The notes beneath the pieces are model-generated. The model was given only the letters and a program-made list of their open reading frames with translations. It searched no databases and was not told the origin of the DNA. Both the position numbers and the translations under genes were made by a program. Positions 45,801-51,773 of a stretch of DNA of 64,000 nucleotides are shown in pieces (position 1 is the first letter of the stretch; each line of letters starts with the position of its first letter). The DNA is from Bacteroidaceae bacterium. Lineage in GTDB: Bacteria > Bacteroidota > Bacteroidia > Bacteroidales > Bacteroidaceae. Where the stretch lies: positions 41,319 to 105,318 of the forward strand of contig JAFZZI010000002.1 in the NCBI GenBank assembly GCA_017615835.1. Direction: 5' to 3'.

Positions 45801-48800
45801 CTTCTCGGCCTCTATCTGGGCTTCTATCTTTTGGCGCGCTATCCTGTTGGGAACATCCTCCACGCGTTCAAGCAGGTTTACCTTGACGCCCGTAGCTTTC
45901 TCCCATTCGGCGGCACGCTGACGCAACGGGTCAACCGGCTTTTCGCTTACGGCTTTCTGCTCGTATCGGGAGAGTATGTCATCAAACCTCTTTACGTGCC
46001 CTGCCAGTTCCTGTCTCTTTTTCTCCAGGGCGTTTAGCCTGTTGGGCGACGTCTCAGCCTCGATACTTTTCTGCACTTCCTCAAGCTCAGTGGCAGCCTT
46101 GGCTCGCAGCTTACCTATCAGGCTGACGGAGTTGGCCCCGCCGTCCTGACGCCGCTCGTCGTTCCATGCAGCCCACGCCTCTGGTGACTCCTGTATAAAC
46201 GCATCTTCATTGACCGTAGGATTGCCATCCTCATCCAGAATAGGCTGGCCATTTTCATCCATTACTATAGGAATAGCCTTACCATTCCTGTCACGCAGCA
46301 CACCTTTGTCATCAGTATATGATGCAGGTTTAGGCTTATCCTGCTCCATGGTCATGGTATCGCCGCCTTTGGCAGCCCACGCAGCCTCATTAACTCCCAA
46401 ATATGCTGCCACCTCCTCGGTTTCAAGCATCATGCTGTCGTTGTTGCCTTCCTCATCAGTGACATATACATGCAGTACCGGTGTCCCATCTTCTTTTTCC
46501 TCCCATCCTAAAGCAGCATTGATATGATATTTATTGCCGTCGCGCTCCAGCGGCACCGCATCGCCGCGCTTGGCTATGGCATCCACTTTGTCCTTCAGTT
46601 CCTCACGGTGTTCAATATTTACCACCTCATCATTTTCGAGTTCTTCATCGCTTTTGCTGTCTATGGGGTTACCCATGTGCTCGGCAATCTGGGATATAGA
46701 ATATTGGTTAATTTGTCCGTCAGGAGTCTGGATAACATAACCGTCCGGCAGAATCTGATTGACAATAGCCGTGCCCTGGTCCCAAGGTATTTCAGCTTGT
46801 GGTGTAAGCACGCTTTTTAAGTCCTCGGCCTGCTTGGCTTTTTCGCTACCCATACGCATCTCCTCGGCAGCCTTCTTATTCTCAACGGCATGAAGGTCCA
46901 GAAAATCCTCTTCAGTCATCCAGCCGGTATCAGCACCATTGCCGTTAGAAACAGCATCTTGAATATCTTTCTCACTCAAATAGCCTACCGAGCCATCTTC
47001 ATAGTTGACACCCCACTCAGTCTCATCGCCACTAACTATATAACCGGTCTTGTCATCTATCTGTACGCGCCTTACGCCGTTCATGTATGCACTGCCGTTA
47101 GGCAGCTCACGTTTCATGGTGAAACCGCTATGACCTTGCATACTGCCTGTCACCGCCTCACGCTCATGCTCCCTGTTAACCTTCTGGTCTATGGCATTAC
47201 GTGAATCAACCTCCAGCGCCTTAGCGGTAGTATTGATATAATCCAGTATCATCTTATAACCTGTCGCATCGCTTTCGTTGTCCTTTAGGAACTGACGCAG
47301 ATATGGTGACGTGTTATGTGCAAGGTCATAAGGCGTATCACCGCCCACAGCGTCAACAAACGCTTTGGCAGCATCCTCAGTATAGCCGCTGGTATTGATA
47401 AGATAATTGTATAAACTTTCCTTCTTTGATTGCTGCTGGTTATGAAGATGTTTTCTCTGTGCAGCAGACAAGGCAGCACCGCCGCCGATGGTAGGAGCAA
47501 AAGAAGTGAGCAGGATCAGCTGGTTCTCGCCACTCCAGAACTCACCCATTTCCTTTGTGTTGCCAATTTTGTTGCCGGTCATTAAGCCAGCCAGGGCACG
47601 TATATATGCACCGTTCAATTCCTCTCCCCATTCCTCAACTCCACTCTGTATGCCAGCCGCTTTCATTACACGACCCACGGAACCGGAATAGAGACTACCC
47701 CATTGTCTGCGTCCTATTGCTTTCACCAACTGTCGCTTACCAGCCTGCAGACCCTTATTGGCTAAACCTAATCCAAACTCAGAGGCGTTTTCTATATACC
47801 GGTCAAAGATACCGTCCAAAGCTCCCTCTACCGTGCGGTCCAACTCGCCCTTATCATTTATCGTTGCTATACGCTCCATCACACCTGCATAGGTAGATGG
47901 GGCAACGGCAGTCTGAATGGCACCGCCCACAAGTGCACGTGTCTCGCCAACGGCAAACTTGCCGGTTCCTTTGATTGCGGCACGTCCCAACTTGGTAGAA
48001 GCTGTACCTGCACGCTTGGCAAACCATTTTAGCATACCCTTTGTCGCGCCATTGGCGGCAGAACCGGTAGCGCCGCTGCCCACCATCATCTCAGCCATGA
48101 ACTTCATGCTGTCAGTAAATGAACCACCGGATTTATAGCTCCAGTGAATATCCTTGTTGTCATTGGTGGCCTGACTATTACGCAGGTAAGCCTCAAGTAA
48201 AGCCTGCTCGCTGTCTGTAAGGTTGTCATCCAGAACCTTAACCATGTCAGCCTCTTGGATGTCATTATATGAACCTATCAGACCAGTAACCTTGTTGTGC
48301 AGTTTATATATGGCATAATTGCTTGATACGGGGTCAACAAGTTCTTCCCAGAACTCTTGCTCAGTTACTCGGTCAGCACCTCCCTTTGCCATTGATGCCA
48401 CAGCCTTAGCGGTTTTTTCATACCATGGCAAACCCTGAAAATCCTTTTTCTTAGTAGCGCCATATAACTTGATGGACTCATCTATGAGTTGGTTGGCAGC
48501 TTTATAGTTTGCCTCATCTTCAGCGTTACCCGTCAATTGGCTTGTCACATTCATCATGCCAGGCTGTCCAGACGCAAGGGCGGCGGCCGGGTTTACCGCA
48601 AGCGCCAGTCTGTCAAGGAATAGTCTGCGCCTTGCGTATTTGTCATTGGGATTGTACTGCGCGGCTAAATCCTGATTAGCCAGCTCATTCCACTTGGCTT
48701 CATTGGTTGCCTTCTGTTTTTTCAGATCCTCAACGGTCTGATTACGGTAGTCGTTACGCTTTGATATTACAGCAGGATTGTTTTCATAAGCCTCTTGCTT

Positions 48801-49298
48801 TGTTTGGAGCTGATTTACAAGCTCATCATAATACCGCTTGTTTTCAGCAACATATTCATTTGCCTTTTTCCTGCGTTCCTCGGGCAAAGAATCATCATCA
48901 AGCTCTGATTGTCTGGCCTCATACTCCGCTATAAAGTCTCCATTGGTACGGTCAAACTCATCCAGTTCTGCTTGCTGTGTCTTGGCGCGTTCGCCCCAAT
49001 AGTCATAGGGACGCATACGCTCCACCTTGACATCTTTGTTATTCTCAACAAATCGCTGCACGTTGGGAGTATGATAATCTTCGTTGGAATAGGTCTTTGA
49101 GTTTCCGTTAGGCAGTGTGAGTGTAAAGATGTCATCTTTAGTATCCTCGTTCTCTACAGGTGCCAGAGGCTGTAACTCATACACTTTATACTGTTGGTCA
49201 CTCTGCAAGAAATTCTGCACGTTAGGGGATGAGAACTCATCCTCTGTATATCTCTTTGACTTGCCGCCAGGCAACTCAATAACATAATCCTTTGCCAT
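30894..49298 (-). CDS. Giant polyvalent protein (6,134 residues), probably ejected with the DNA
   Basis: Modules in order (approximate residues): duplicated N-terminal units with LPGGKSKRYTEDEF and LPNGNSKTYSNEDY (3-100); coiled coil (105-215); hydrophobic Gly/Ala-rich stretch (390-480); HEVVSH zinc peptidase (1203); low-complexity linker (1760-1855) also coding in another frame; nucleotidyltransferase VGSRTNGTANEDSDLDVLV (1890); phosphoribosyltransferase-like VFIDNVVNSGETA (2260); RadC/JAB-like VHNHPSGNLKASRED (2480); methyltransferase LDLGGGRYDEA (2750); ADP-ribosyltransferase-like FYHGT (3115); a domain with DEIQSKRHQEGKRKGY (3700) and WTDGETQAERY (3845); MORN-like repeats (4286-4520); a second peptidase, YIHENLHAFF (4705); C-terminal LPD38-like region with membrane segments (5560-5960). 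Polyvalent proteins are thought to enter the cell with phage DNA and counter host defences. A single frame is open throughout. Confidence 0.9.
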   Translation of the reverse strand: MAKDYVIELPGGKSKRYTEDEFSSPNVQNFLQSDQQYKVYELQPLAPVENEDTKDDIFTLTLPNGNSKTYSNEDYHTPNVQRFVENNKDVKVERMRPYDYWGERAKTQQAELDEFDRTNGDFIAEYEARQSELDDDSLPEERRKKANEYVAENKRYYDELVNQLQTKQEAYENNPAVISKRNDYRNQTVEDLKKQKATNEAKWNELANQDLAAQYNPNDKYARRRLFLDRLALAVNPAAALASGQPGMMNVTSQLTGNAEDEANYKAANQLIDESIKLYGATKKKDFQGLPWYEKTAKAVASMAKGGADRVTEQEFWEELVDPVSSNYAIYKLHNKVTGLIGSYNDIQEADMVKVLDDNLTDSEQALLEAYLRNSQATNDNKDIHWSYKSGGSFTDSMKFMAEMMVGSGATGSAANGATKGMLKWFAKRAGTASTKLGRAAIKGTGKFAVGETRALVGGAIQTAVAPSTYAGVMERIATINDKGELDRTVEGALDGIFDRYIENASEFGLGLANKGLQAGKRQLVKAIGRRQWGSLYSGSVGRVMKAAGIQSGVEEWGEELNGAYIRALAGLMTGNKIGNTKEMGEFWSGENQLILLTSFAPTIGGGAALSAAQRKHLHNQQQSKKESLYNYLINTSGYTEDAAKAFVDAVGGDTPYDLAHNTSPYLRQFLKDNESDATGYKMILDYINTTAKALEVDSRNAIDQKVNREHEREAVTGSMQGHSGFTMKRELPNGSAYMNGVRRVQIDDKTGYIVSGDETEWGVNYEDGSVGYLSEKDIQDAVSNGNGADTGWMTEEDFLDLHAVENKKAAEEMRMGSEKAKQAEDLKSVLTPQAEIPWDQGTAIVNQILPDGYVIQTPDGQINQYSISQIAEHMGNPIDSKSDEELENDEVVNIEHREELKDKVDAIAKRGDAVPLERDGNKYHINAALGWEEKEDGTPVLHVYVTDEEGNNDSMMLETEEVAAYLGVNEAAWAAKGGDTMTMEQDKPKPASYTDDKGVLRDRNGKAIPIVMDENGQPILDEDGNPTVNEDAFIQESPEAWAAWNDERRQDGGANSVSLIGKLRAKAATELEEVQKSIEAETSPNRLNALEKKRQELAGHVKRFDDILSRYEQKAVSEKPVDPLRQRAAEWEKATGVKVNLLERVEDVPNRIARQKIEAQIEAEKQGKPADRVKGWYDPNTNEVYFYLPNIEDAKDLDETFIHEVVSHRGLRELLGGENYAVLCRRVWSQLMSEEQRRTFLGSVSHLNVSEDAKQLAAADEFIAYFAEQMQMNPTEEVKTTWQQFVKMLVDLLRKISGTNITEQDLSDLLVDSLTRYKLLNRQQAQESKKEDKQEPKQESALSKIPSFTDNDGETDYKWPEAPDVQTALLGMAEAGLDSDSIKEFAANRIGALAGEAKKIAAGKKKAISPKQMQKLNDALKENARETLFWQTVLDAINLAEATEVQGTQTETKTEMPVETEELQPQTQQEAAPVSPGQYNTMKAAELQTLAATSLDGWNADPALSKRLTKAECIQLLTLDQQYTALENEIMAREDGGTNEQHQQAAAVSAEINNYIQSLRQKYAPKKRINRQPTDFQVLRRAVEDVIDEMDFATQVRYALSQYKFLWEDAPHGKGLGNHIIASRNGASERDRRKYFAWIAGTDKGGMTPEMIAHNIFYNLPENLVEGHDTQEVLDIILDTVQSAKSPSELVRQVYNDIIDRYEQAEREEEERQKNEFARAYGFADYQDYVTFEELWHDGDIVNEVSESQIDDYYNAIYGTEADERAGEGQGVLEGSSGGVLEEVSGEEDTQRQNEGNIPGGNGQNEVYGRGNSLGQGEASDNGSARIRAGGSETRGDNVPAGAGTSGTAQNGVIQGLDGYTEQEIQDIVTNYINEFKDYLPEDFKVTGVRIVGSRTNGTANEDSDLDVLVEYEGSVREDDLFNALNGEDGLEIDGIKVDINPIRPDKSGTIDEWLERNKDYKKEQKKLTNDQVEAIAFVEGKTPAQVRTERRQATLEDVSESIAQGREKQGNTRYLTESVINDYLDIPAVQDYLRKFGNENTKPEDVLQQASGMAYVQYGMPLSILFAQAKDYDSARQKVEEIISGKQTPEVKAKEESKQTEQPVEADKEELARLDREYVEAVKSGDADKAFAMLREKALKTDGIIPYIAPAGYAGSHRDVARQIKEGEDGATGKAASDMARFVPGNAVLVPMPDHTGKVTDDTDTKMLAEAVSALTGSPVVAALEGNERESRHEAKQQRKRGPSAEELGFRQVEDIPEGMIPVFIDNVVNSGETAKAATQAIEGGFTLAYAKGLRSNPIKGLKDMTVTYDDNGSLIPLSQRFDKENPDIRFRFQGGGKTLFSEDSQLSLFSEKDMADRTPGNSLTTGGQTAQAERPLRSEPVVKPLRKLREGETCLVERRMTRSGNFLFTSGEKIETTADIAYIFRSLENKAVENAFLVFYGGEAEKAVVLHVGMGAMSESAVDTSVIVPMLDSIKPARVALVHNHPSGNLKASREDMRLLNAITGMVDSYSGGKVKVDDGIIIDTTSGMYGTFNTGKLEAVDAIPGRVKNEVPLSVYKFDENAFSKDYNPQRLERIRSSQDVAQFVATHRLGERSKINIICLNRNGGVVGNFFSDMTELSAESASDLARECARYCGACSASAVVVYGTGVGKPESSSLSENKTGQLTLDLRKYQIQFLGAVSLAADGRYDYMSYRDKGLLGEPGVNSGISSSKEFAESLRQAHGSAATSLRQVAAAFRKIDWQEGTTNLDLGGGRYDEATNYLKERGVENLVFDPYNRDSRSNARIARRVRDSRVNSVTCNNVLNVIDSEAARDNVILQAAKALAPGGAAYFSVYEGDKSGVGRETLKDSWQNNRTLASYVSEVENHFADVSIKNNMIIARNPIVDETQQSVWQLDATGMDDIRFREAIADEKTEDVFNRAIEEYGTTSSSRRAGYMLPDGRYLDFSEGQGYRVTDHRNVGIAYEGTADEGWKYMYDFMSRGAIRMKPEADGFELAVRPTPEQKRTLYRFIGERDGNVMVDILNPETDQIESAEYEDANPSMVLGEIDRFFNDGIIPQGNVMFREYKPRESMPKVRGGWTEKKILRWLKDNHANHGLNMSARMISEFDSPEQFKDHMFYHGTAYAPSDLKPSITMRDRDVERYGGGGYGHKYWGISLTKDKKTASLFSGTSSNVRIYPVVLSKNAKVVERPEWDDAYDAAEEIEQLWNDGVDAVWVGEGKQGKGEQELLVLNPHAISVIDHPDYYRQYQLGTANNPINIASDEDVENIYNTAKEYREALSNRPRFTEHKPSKFEYNVWRPVEKPNAYAAISDPEKYEQQQKAYEEYQKNLEAYDKAMEDYENKRNEFEQTPEYKAWQNVKNRANDTIRFRVANANQAIFVSNAQKAVENIKQEKATPDQWLAMIQSKGGLKAGEDKWMGLSQWLNDKKAEGVKTLTKQEVLGYIAANAIKIEETKYSENEELAGIDEIGDEITNDLVEVEAEYLTKYGKDGADTEFSDVDADDIVRYISKEMEKKHHGFNDIYTVSFDEELGTQIKYKIQLNKTDIHPTRLNYSSIGLDNKREIALTVPTIEPYNTQDVVHFGDAGGGRAIGWIRFGETYDRTQRIPIDRHVDEFEEPVETINKRQSYYPKGGNSYNTKEYVVYGRIRTGEDKYVLMVNDGNKQIGPFDTLEDARKALNEWYDNNPKTKAISHKILVIDEIQSKRHQEGKRKGYKSAQKKGFDIDNVKIGEYQREKYTTQDIYTAPIYDSDGNKIGDISRRTADYDGSTLYAAHIGDFGNAGWYGQEQWALNDIARQQEYRYEAVPDAPFEKNWPELCMKRMLRLAAEEGYDKMAWTDGETQAERYSLSSAIDHIAYTVLPDDKIDARAYLPDGNYQPIGNTWEEVAQYVGKDMARRMQEGESNGTENIEWGIGRDNEPIRYDYKVVKGDGLKIGGEGMKGFYDRMLPAFMTKYGKQWGVKPELQEIGDLGGKWWTIDITPEMKADVMEGQVMFRIGDNERTHELNAKQKQPGEDHVILDNEIIDDIRFRLSKNNRKVVESWLNKRTDIDAAERESTLAYIDNLADAKTQLATGWWFAKGTIRLPEDMPKVEQAVAISSIAKVDPLKYSSPMELINAHADIQAKEKPINPDEVSTLHKAQELPEGIVVYDVDDTEESRKNMRAIIDTHFGKESSPWCLLQGDGEGNLTRQSREYWEYYNAYPKQVAFKDGKLQAFSANNEEKRIWWDRMDQSHKGIPVEGKIPGDKLGRSAVMEYNPIDGEMNITGDTWKGNRENGPFEIYYGTSEQLRSRSTRKNGVDVGKKERWYENGKKQAEFYNDENGHPDGPFTTWYDNGQVLKRGTRSHGVNWRGLYESFYENGQLENRTVFSDKANGNIIEPAVSYYINGQMKLFEPYDKDGHENGTETGWYSDGTKKHEVDYVNGVAKRNFRWFPNGDMDVARYWDENGDATGTWEEYEWNWDDKKSVLVERTHYNKGFRDGLYEEFYDNGNPKQRNTYVEGKAEGLAETWNSEGKPLLRWFVQQPGSKEIGHEYYKYEKNEVVQLYTCYDSLDTPHNYTKTFPMEGYKPLTAEELATYPEWVKERAMEEDGINIRFRMNTPTVGDFDAKTEEPLQYAGRVTDSLNGLYRTIAPVHAISRDITAEELAQITGLEWETAERLHRKIGARPQNEMGFYDGSDTRRIFVFDSVRNGDGKSIVPTVADMENTYIHENLHAFFDRYRNESEENSYRLFDYLSEIRNIAEDYLKAKLRGRYEAFIKEIQEHYGKGSDYAEEMSVRYLTDILFNEDAKAVEDADGRSEKKILSKFLSDFGYVATGNRGRETGKASETVDASGRLQGQLRREGTGEADESSDGGDAAPLSRIKDRWKAIGDKLGVPVEVVNEPLDATVSTYEGGTLKVNIGALNGQSELSAALMAMSEKMSLSEILGDEAVREFAQECYRNLPEFRQKVVEIAQEQYGWNTARAMMQYLGSMAESETADDETIKTWSVIRTAFDNMLDRVFADKALMGIQLFGMNQLRYILFKNAHQGDSSIEVIARGARLAHAQGVSTADREIRADGAQAARVQQAQERTGESAANLYNRVVSRMWARMDETYRDQFQSVNTLVDALEKASKKLAQEFEDIRKALNQQSSKGLAAMQKWEREHWNKMMKAVQAIIDERGLSYDEVERYLMLKHGVERNDVFAKRDARAYYQTIHDTKVASIREYAKQHPDVSDEEIQRRIDREDEKLDRHFTAIKSGTDGKYKELREKDYGGLTGLYSNYENINPYVPTTETQEEYEKRLLAARKPMFDNISDMELAADAEIADFEKRMGSDLTTELWKQINGATKAVLKHQYDANMMSRGQYEHVRDMFKYYVPLRGFAETTPEDMYSYYTSNADATFVVPLKQAKGRKTKAESPLAYIGAMASSAIAADIKNESKLALYYFVSNRQKDNDLVLVSDVWYVKQVDADGNALLDEQGRTIFEPQYPPFTEALSTDQAKAEYEQWENEMKQLAREHRAFRGVREIEKQRLNYVINTTKQQAKSHIIAFKLGGRDMFMFINGNPRAAQAINGELNVDASKNEFTKATLKFLRAFAALNTSLNPEFWLSNLQRDTLFALMAVSVKEDKAYNEAFRKNLRQAMKVVRMKRDLQNGKLGTGELEQHYRLFVENGGVTGYTSVRGTDVWEAEIKKYTGETRTAIERAGAALDAVQEFGESFEQMTRFAAYLTSRQQGKSVVESVADAKELTVNFNRKGSGKGITWKESEFLRTREGRKLNDIERLFAVSASMLSVYGRHAIMFFNASVQGLNAMYLLAKKDKSKLGLWVGGYLMLGVMNAVLHAMLDGDDDDDDQYLDVPDYERRNNLLLGLKGVYLKWALPQEARVFYGMGDMVVNHSLGREPHRNIVGEVASMIGEIAPLDATSGLAAVLPSITTPVVEVIQNEDYKGARVYNENRFLSDEEKKHIPAYRNPLKNTSKVYVALSEALNWISGGNEYEAGAVNWNPNIIEHIVEGYTGGVGTTVGKGLKFMENALGGEVKISDTPFLRRLMTWNDDRYRNAHVTDLYYYYREVAQDTERRLKEAMKAGDEKYYKKVAGSYDYKVLEVWKRYEKEMDGYDKYLRQLDGKDRKQRKQITREHDALRARMIRDISDLK
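43736..44023 (-). CDS. Probable overprinted gene inside the polyvalent gene
   Basis: A 95-residue frame on the same strand as the polyvalent gene but shifted, starting at ATG 44023 after an AT-rich leader (caatat before ATG). The protein looks genuine: KEYWKAHPEEYWKKYPERKI, then SDKMKEIYQAVTDKMK and AEAIRWAREKHLITEAHGFG, with regular helices and no low complexity. In the main frame the same DNA encodes only a Gly/Glu/Asn-rich linker (GEGQGVLEGSSGGVLEEVSG). Either this is an internal overlapping gene, or the segment was once read in this frame before frameshifts fused it into the polyvalent chain. No family recognised. Confidence 0.5.
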   Translation of the reverse strand: MEQKQTNEPEKDKEYWKAHPEEYWKKYPERKILSDKMKEIYQAVTDKMKFTAEAIRWAREKHLITEAHGFGPEVQRHAVTMYLLELAHQELHKTE

Positions 49299-49318
49299 AT
49301 ATGATGATTGTGTTTGGC

Positions 49319-50722
49319 TTAGCCTGCAACAGGAAAGCCGTCTTTGTCTGTTTTTATCTCATTTTTCTGAGTACCTTGAGCGCTTTGCCCGCCCTGATTG
49401 GGTTGAGCCCACGCAGGCTGTGTCTGCACAGGTTCCTGCTGTTGTTGCTCACCTATGTTGTAGGAGTTAATGGAAACTCTGCGCAAAGCCTCTACAAGAG
49501 TGGGGGAGTACATGGCCGCTGTTTGTATCTGAGTTTGAAGGTCGGTACCAGACAACTTACGTTCAGTGAATATGTCACCATTAGCACCTTTCAGCTGGTT
49601 AACTATAGCATCCAAATCAAATCCTGCGGCCGCCAGTTCCTTTTTCACCTGCTCATCCTGAGCATAAGACAGGATAGTGTTTTTAAGGCTGTTGGGGTGA
49701 ATATACATCACCACGGCGTTACGTTCACCATACGCAGGAATTTCAAGCGCCTGAGCGCCCATTTTCTTTGCGGCCAGCGCCGGTTCAAAAACAAATCCTC
49801 CGTTACCGTCAGGAACAAGACCCTGTTTAAGGAGTTCAATGTTAAACCTGGTCTCATCGGCATTGTATCTTTGCTTTATTGCAGCCAGCTCAACATCTTG
49901 ACCTCGCATCTGCGCCTCAATCCTCTTGGCGGCCAGCGCGTCAGTGACAGCATTACGGCTACGCTCATACGCCTCATTTTTCTCAGCTTGACGCGTCTGC
50001 TCTAAATCAATGGCGTTAGCACCCTTGAGTTTTTTCAAGTTCAGCTGCTCGGCAATCTGCTCTTTGGTCATTTGGTACCTGGCATTCTCGCCGGCCATTT
50101 CCTGCTGGCGTAGCTTGTCACGCATACGTTCCAGCCGTTCACGCTCCTGCAAGCGGTGTTGGTCTGCCTCACGCATCCAGTCCTGAGTGACGGTACGCGG
50201 CTGCTGGTTCACGGCACCCTTGCTGGTACCAATAAGGTTAACCAGTGCGCCGGCAAACTCCGTCACACCGGCAAAAACATTCTTATTGGTATCTATCTGC
50301 TTTTGCAGCTCAGCCTCTTTCTTGGCCTCTCGCAGCTCATTCTGATAGCCCTCTATAACCTTACCAAGAAAGTTCTGATAGTTGGCGTTAGCGTCCGCAT
50401 TGGCCTTGGCAGCGTCCTCGGCCGCCTTCTCTACATCTTTATATGCAGCAGCTTTAGCGGTTGATACGGTGCGGTCCACCTGTACGCCATCAGAACCCTC
50501 ATCATTGTATGTGGCAGGTGTTGTGGAGGCCGGCTGTGCGCCAGCAGTATTAACGGCCGCTGGTGTAATTGGCTGCTCTTGTCCCTGGAGTGCTGCAGCC
50601 TGCTGTTGTTGAGCAGCTGCTAACTTAGCGGCCTGCTCAGCCAGTTCCTCTTGCTCGCGCTTTCTGCGCTCCTCCAGCTCCTCCTGGAGTCCCGTTGTCT
50701 GCTGTGAACCTGTTGACGGCAT
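49319..50722 (-). CDS. Probable internal virion protein, Gln/Ala-rich
   Basis: 467 residues with strong coiled-coil and low-complexity character: the N-terminus has EELEERRKREQEELAEQAAK and polyglutamine runs, and a central helical region has KVIEGYQNELREAKKEAELQ, followed by REREQ-type heptads. The last 150 residues are more globular (YGERNAVVMYIHPNSLKNTI). A hydrophobic patch, VFAGVTEFAGALVNLIGTSK, lies at about 150-170. It precedes the polyvalent gene by 20 bases and follows the gene at 50740 by 17 bases. Ejected internal virion proteins of podoviruses have this composition and position; the assignment is inferred. Confidence 0.72.
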   Translation of the reverse strand: MPSTGSQQTTGLQEELEERRKREQEELAEQAAKLAAAQQQQAAALQGQEQPITPAAVNTAGAQPASTTPATYNDEGSDGVQVDRTVSTAKAAAYKDVEKAAEDAAKANADANANYQNFLGKVIEGYQNELREAKKEAELQKQIDTNKNVFAGVTEFAGALVNLIGTSKGAVNQQPRTVTQDWMREADQHRLQERERLERMRDKLRQQEMAGENARYQMTKEQIAEQLNLKKLKGANAIDLEQTRQAEKNEAYERSRNAVTDALAAKRIEAQMRGQDVELAAIKQRYNADETRFNIELLKQGLVPDGNGGFVFEPALAAKKMGAQALEIPAYGERNAVVMYIHPNSLKNTILSYAQDEQVKKELAAAGFDLDAIVNQLKGANGDIFTERKLSGTDLQTQIQTAAMYSPTLVEALRRVSINSYNIGEQQQQEPVQTQPAWAQPNQGGQSAQGTQKNEIKTDKDGFPVAG

Positions 50723-50739
50723 AATGCGTGAGTGTTAGG

Positions 50740-51333
50740 TTAATTTTTTTTCTTGAACAAATCAGACCATTCCTTGTCTTTGAGCGCATCCACCAGAGCA
50801 CCGCCCATCTGAACGGCAGCACCTGAAGCCTGCGCGCCAGCCTGTGCGGTCTGCTGTGCCTGCTGCATGTTCTGATTATAACCGGCATTGGCCATATTCT
50901 GAGACGCGGCATTGTCCATACCCAGGTACATCTGGTCCAGCTTATCCTGATTGGCGGCTCCAGCAGCTGCTATATTGGCAATGGTCTCACCCATAGCTTT
51001 ATTGGCCGCCTCTTTCTCGGCCGCCAGCGCAGCCTCACTGCCGCCAGCTACCACATTGGTAGCGCGTGACTGGTTGTAACGCTCGTTAATCAGCTCACGC
51101 TGTTTGGTGAGCGCTGCCTGAACATCGGCACGTTTGGTGTAATCCTGGTTACTGCGTATGTTGTACCAGGTCTCGTTCTTACGGCGTTGAGCCTCGGTCT
51201 CCCTGTTATAAGCGTCACGTGCCGCATTAGCCTGTTCCTTGGAGTTTTTTGCTGCGATGCCGGTGCTGGCCAGAGACGCAACACCGCCGATGATTGCCGC
51301 TACTATAGCAGGCGCAATTGCCATTGTAAGCAT
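50740..51333 (-). CDS. Probable internal virion / DNA pilot-like protein
   Basis: About 197 residues from ATG 51333 (MLTMAIAPAIVAA); ATG 51324 is equally possible, whereas the longer frame from 51366 would begin at the promoter. A hydrophobic Ala/Gly-rich segment (AIAPAIVAAIIGGVASLAST) is followed by a long helical, Gln/Ala/Asn-rich chain (KNSKEQANAARDAYNRETEA, QNMQQAQQTAQAGAQASGAA). This resembles DNA pilot or ejection proteins that insert into the envelope. The leader contains AATACA just before ATG. It is the first gene behind the promoter at 51364-51406 and is followed by the coiled-coil and polyvalent genes, so all three may be ejected together. Confidence 0.72.
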   Translation of the reverse strand: MLTMAIAPAIVAAIIGGVASLASTGIAAKNSKEQANAARDAYNRETEAQRRKNETWYNIRSNQDYTKRADVQAALTKQRELINERYNQSRATNVVAGGSEAALAAEKEAANKAMGETIANIAAAGAANQDKLDQMYLGMDNAASQNMANAGYNQNMQQAQQTAQAGAQASGAAVQMGGALVDALKDKEWSDLFKKKN

Positions 51334-51363
51334 TGTATTGTATTTTAAGTTTATAAACCACCC

Positions 51364-51406
51364 CAAAATAAAAATAGACCGCCACTAAGAGCAGTCTATT
51401 TTAGCC
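51364..51406 (-). promoter_or_regulatory. Phage promoter module for the internal protein and polyvalent operon
   Basis: On the minus strand GGCTAAAATAGAC (51406-51394), 22 bases, then TTATTTTG (51371-51364), one mismatch from TAnnTTTG. AAAATAGAC of the upstream box can pair with GTCTATTTT inside the spacer. The first ATG is 31 bases beyond the -7 box. Confidence 0.7.
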
Positions 51407-51455
51407 CACACCGCAAATGACAGCGACAAACTACATTAAACTACAAAAGTATCAA

Positions 51456-51770
51456 TCAAGGCGTTTCGGCACGCATCTCCTCCAGCTCCTCCTTATAGGT
51501 CTTGACAGGCACTTTGTCTTTCAGCTCCACAGCGCTCAGCTTTGGTATCACATAAGGGATAAGGTCCTTCATCACCTTGGCACGCTCGGCAGGCTGCATG
51601 GCTTCCAGATCTTCCGATAGTTTTGCTTTGGTCTTCCCCAAACCCTCACCACTCACATAAGCCTCAACGACAGCGGCCAGCGCGCTCTTAGCCTCGCCAG
51701 TCACCTTATTGGGAGTACCTTTGGCGCGCCCACCTAATCGGCCCTTGCCATCGTTCTTTGGTCTTGCCAT
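51456..51770 (-). CDS. Small basic protein with a GRAKGTPNK-type N-terminus
   Basis: 104 residues. The N-terminus MARPKNDGKGRLGGRAKGTP has the basic Gly/Arg-rich pattern seen in small DNA-binding phage proteins (DUF5681-like). Helices follow, with AALAAVVEAYVSGEG-type sequence and PAERAKVMKDLIPYVIPKL. A similar layout occurs in some small terminase-like proteins and portal-associated factors. It starts 3 bases after the stop of the gene at 51774. The function is not established; DNA binding during packaging is a guess from composition. Confidence 0.7.
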   Translation of the reverse strand: MARPKNDGKGRLGGRAKGTPNKVTGEAKSALAAVVEAYVSGEGLGKTKAKLSEDLEAMQPAERAKVMKDLIPYVIPKLSAVELKDKVPVKTYKEELEEMRAETP

Positions 51771-51773
51771 ATA

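Noticed and set aside
50740-51366. Start of the internal virion protein at 51366
   Set aside because: It would lie at the -7 box of the promoter at 51364-51406, and better starts with an AT-rich leader are at 51333 and 51324.
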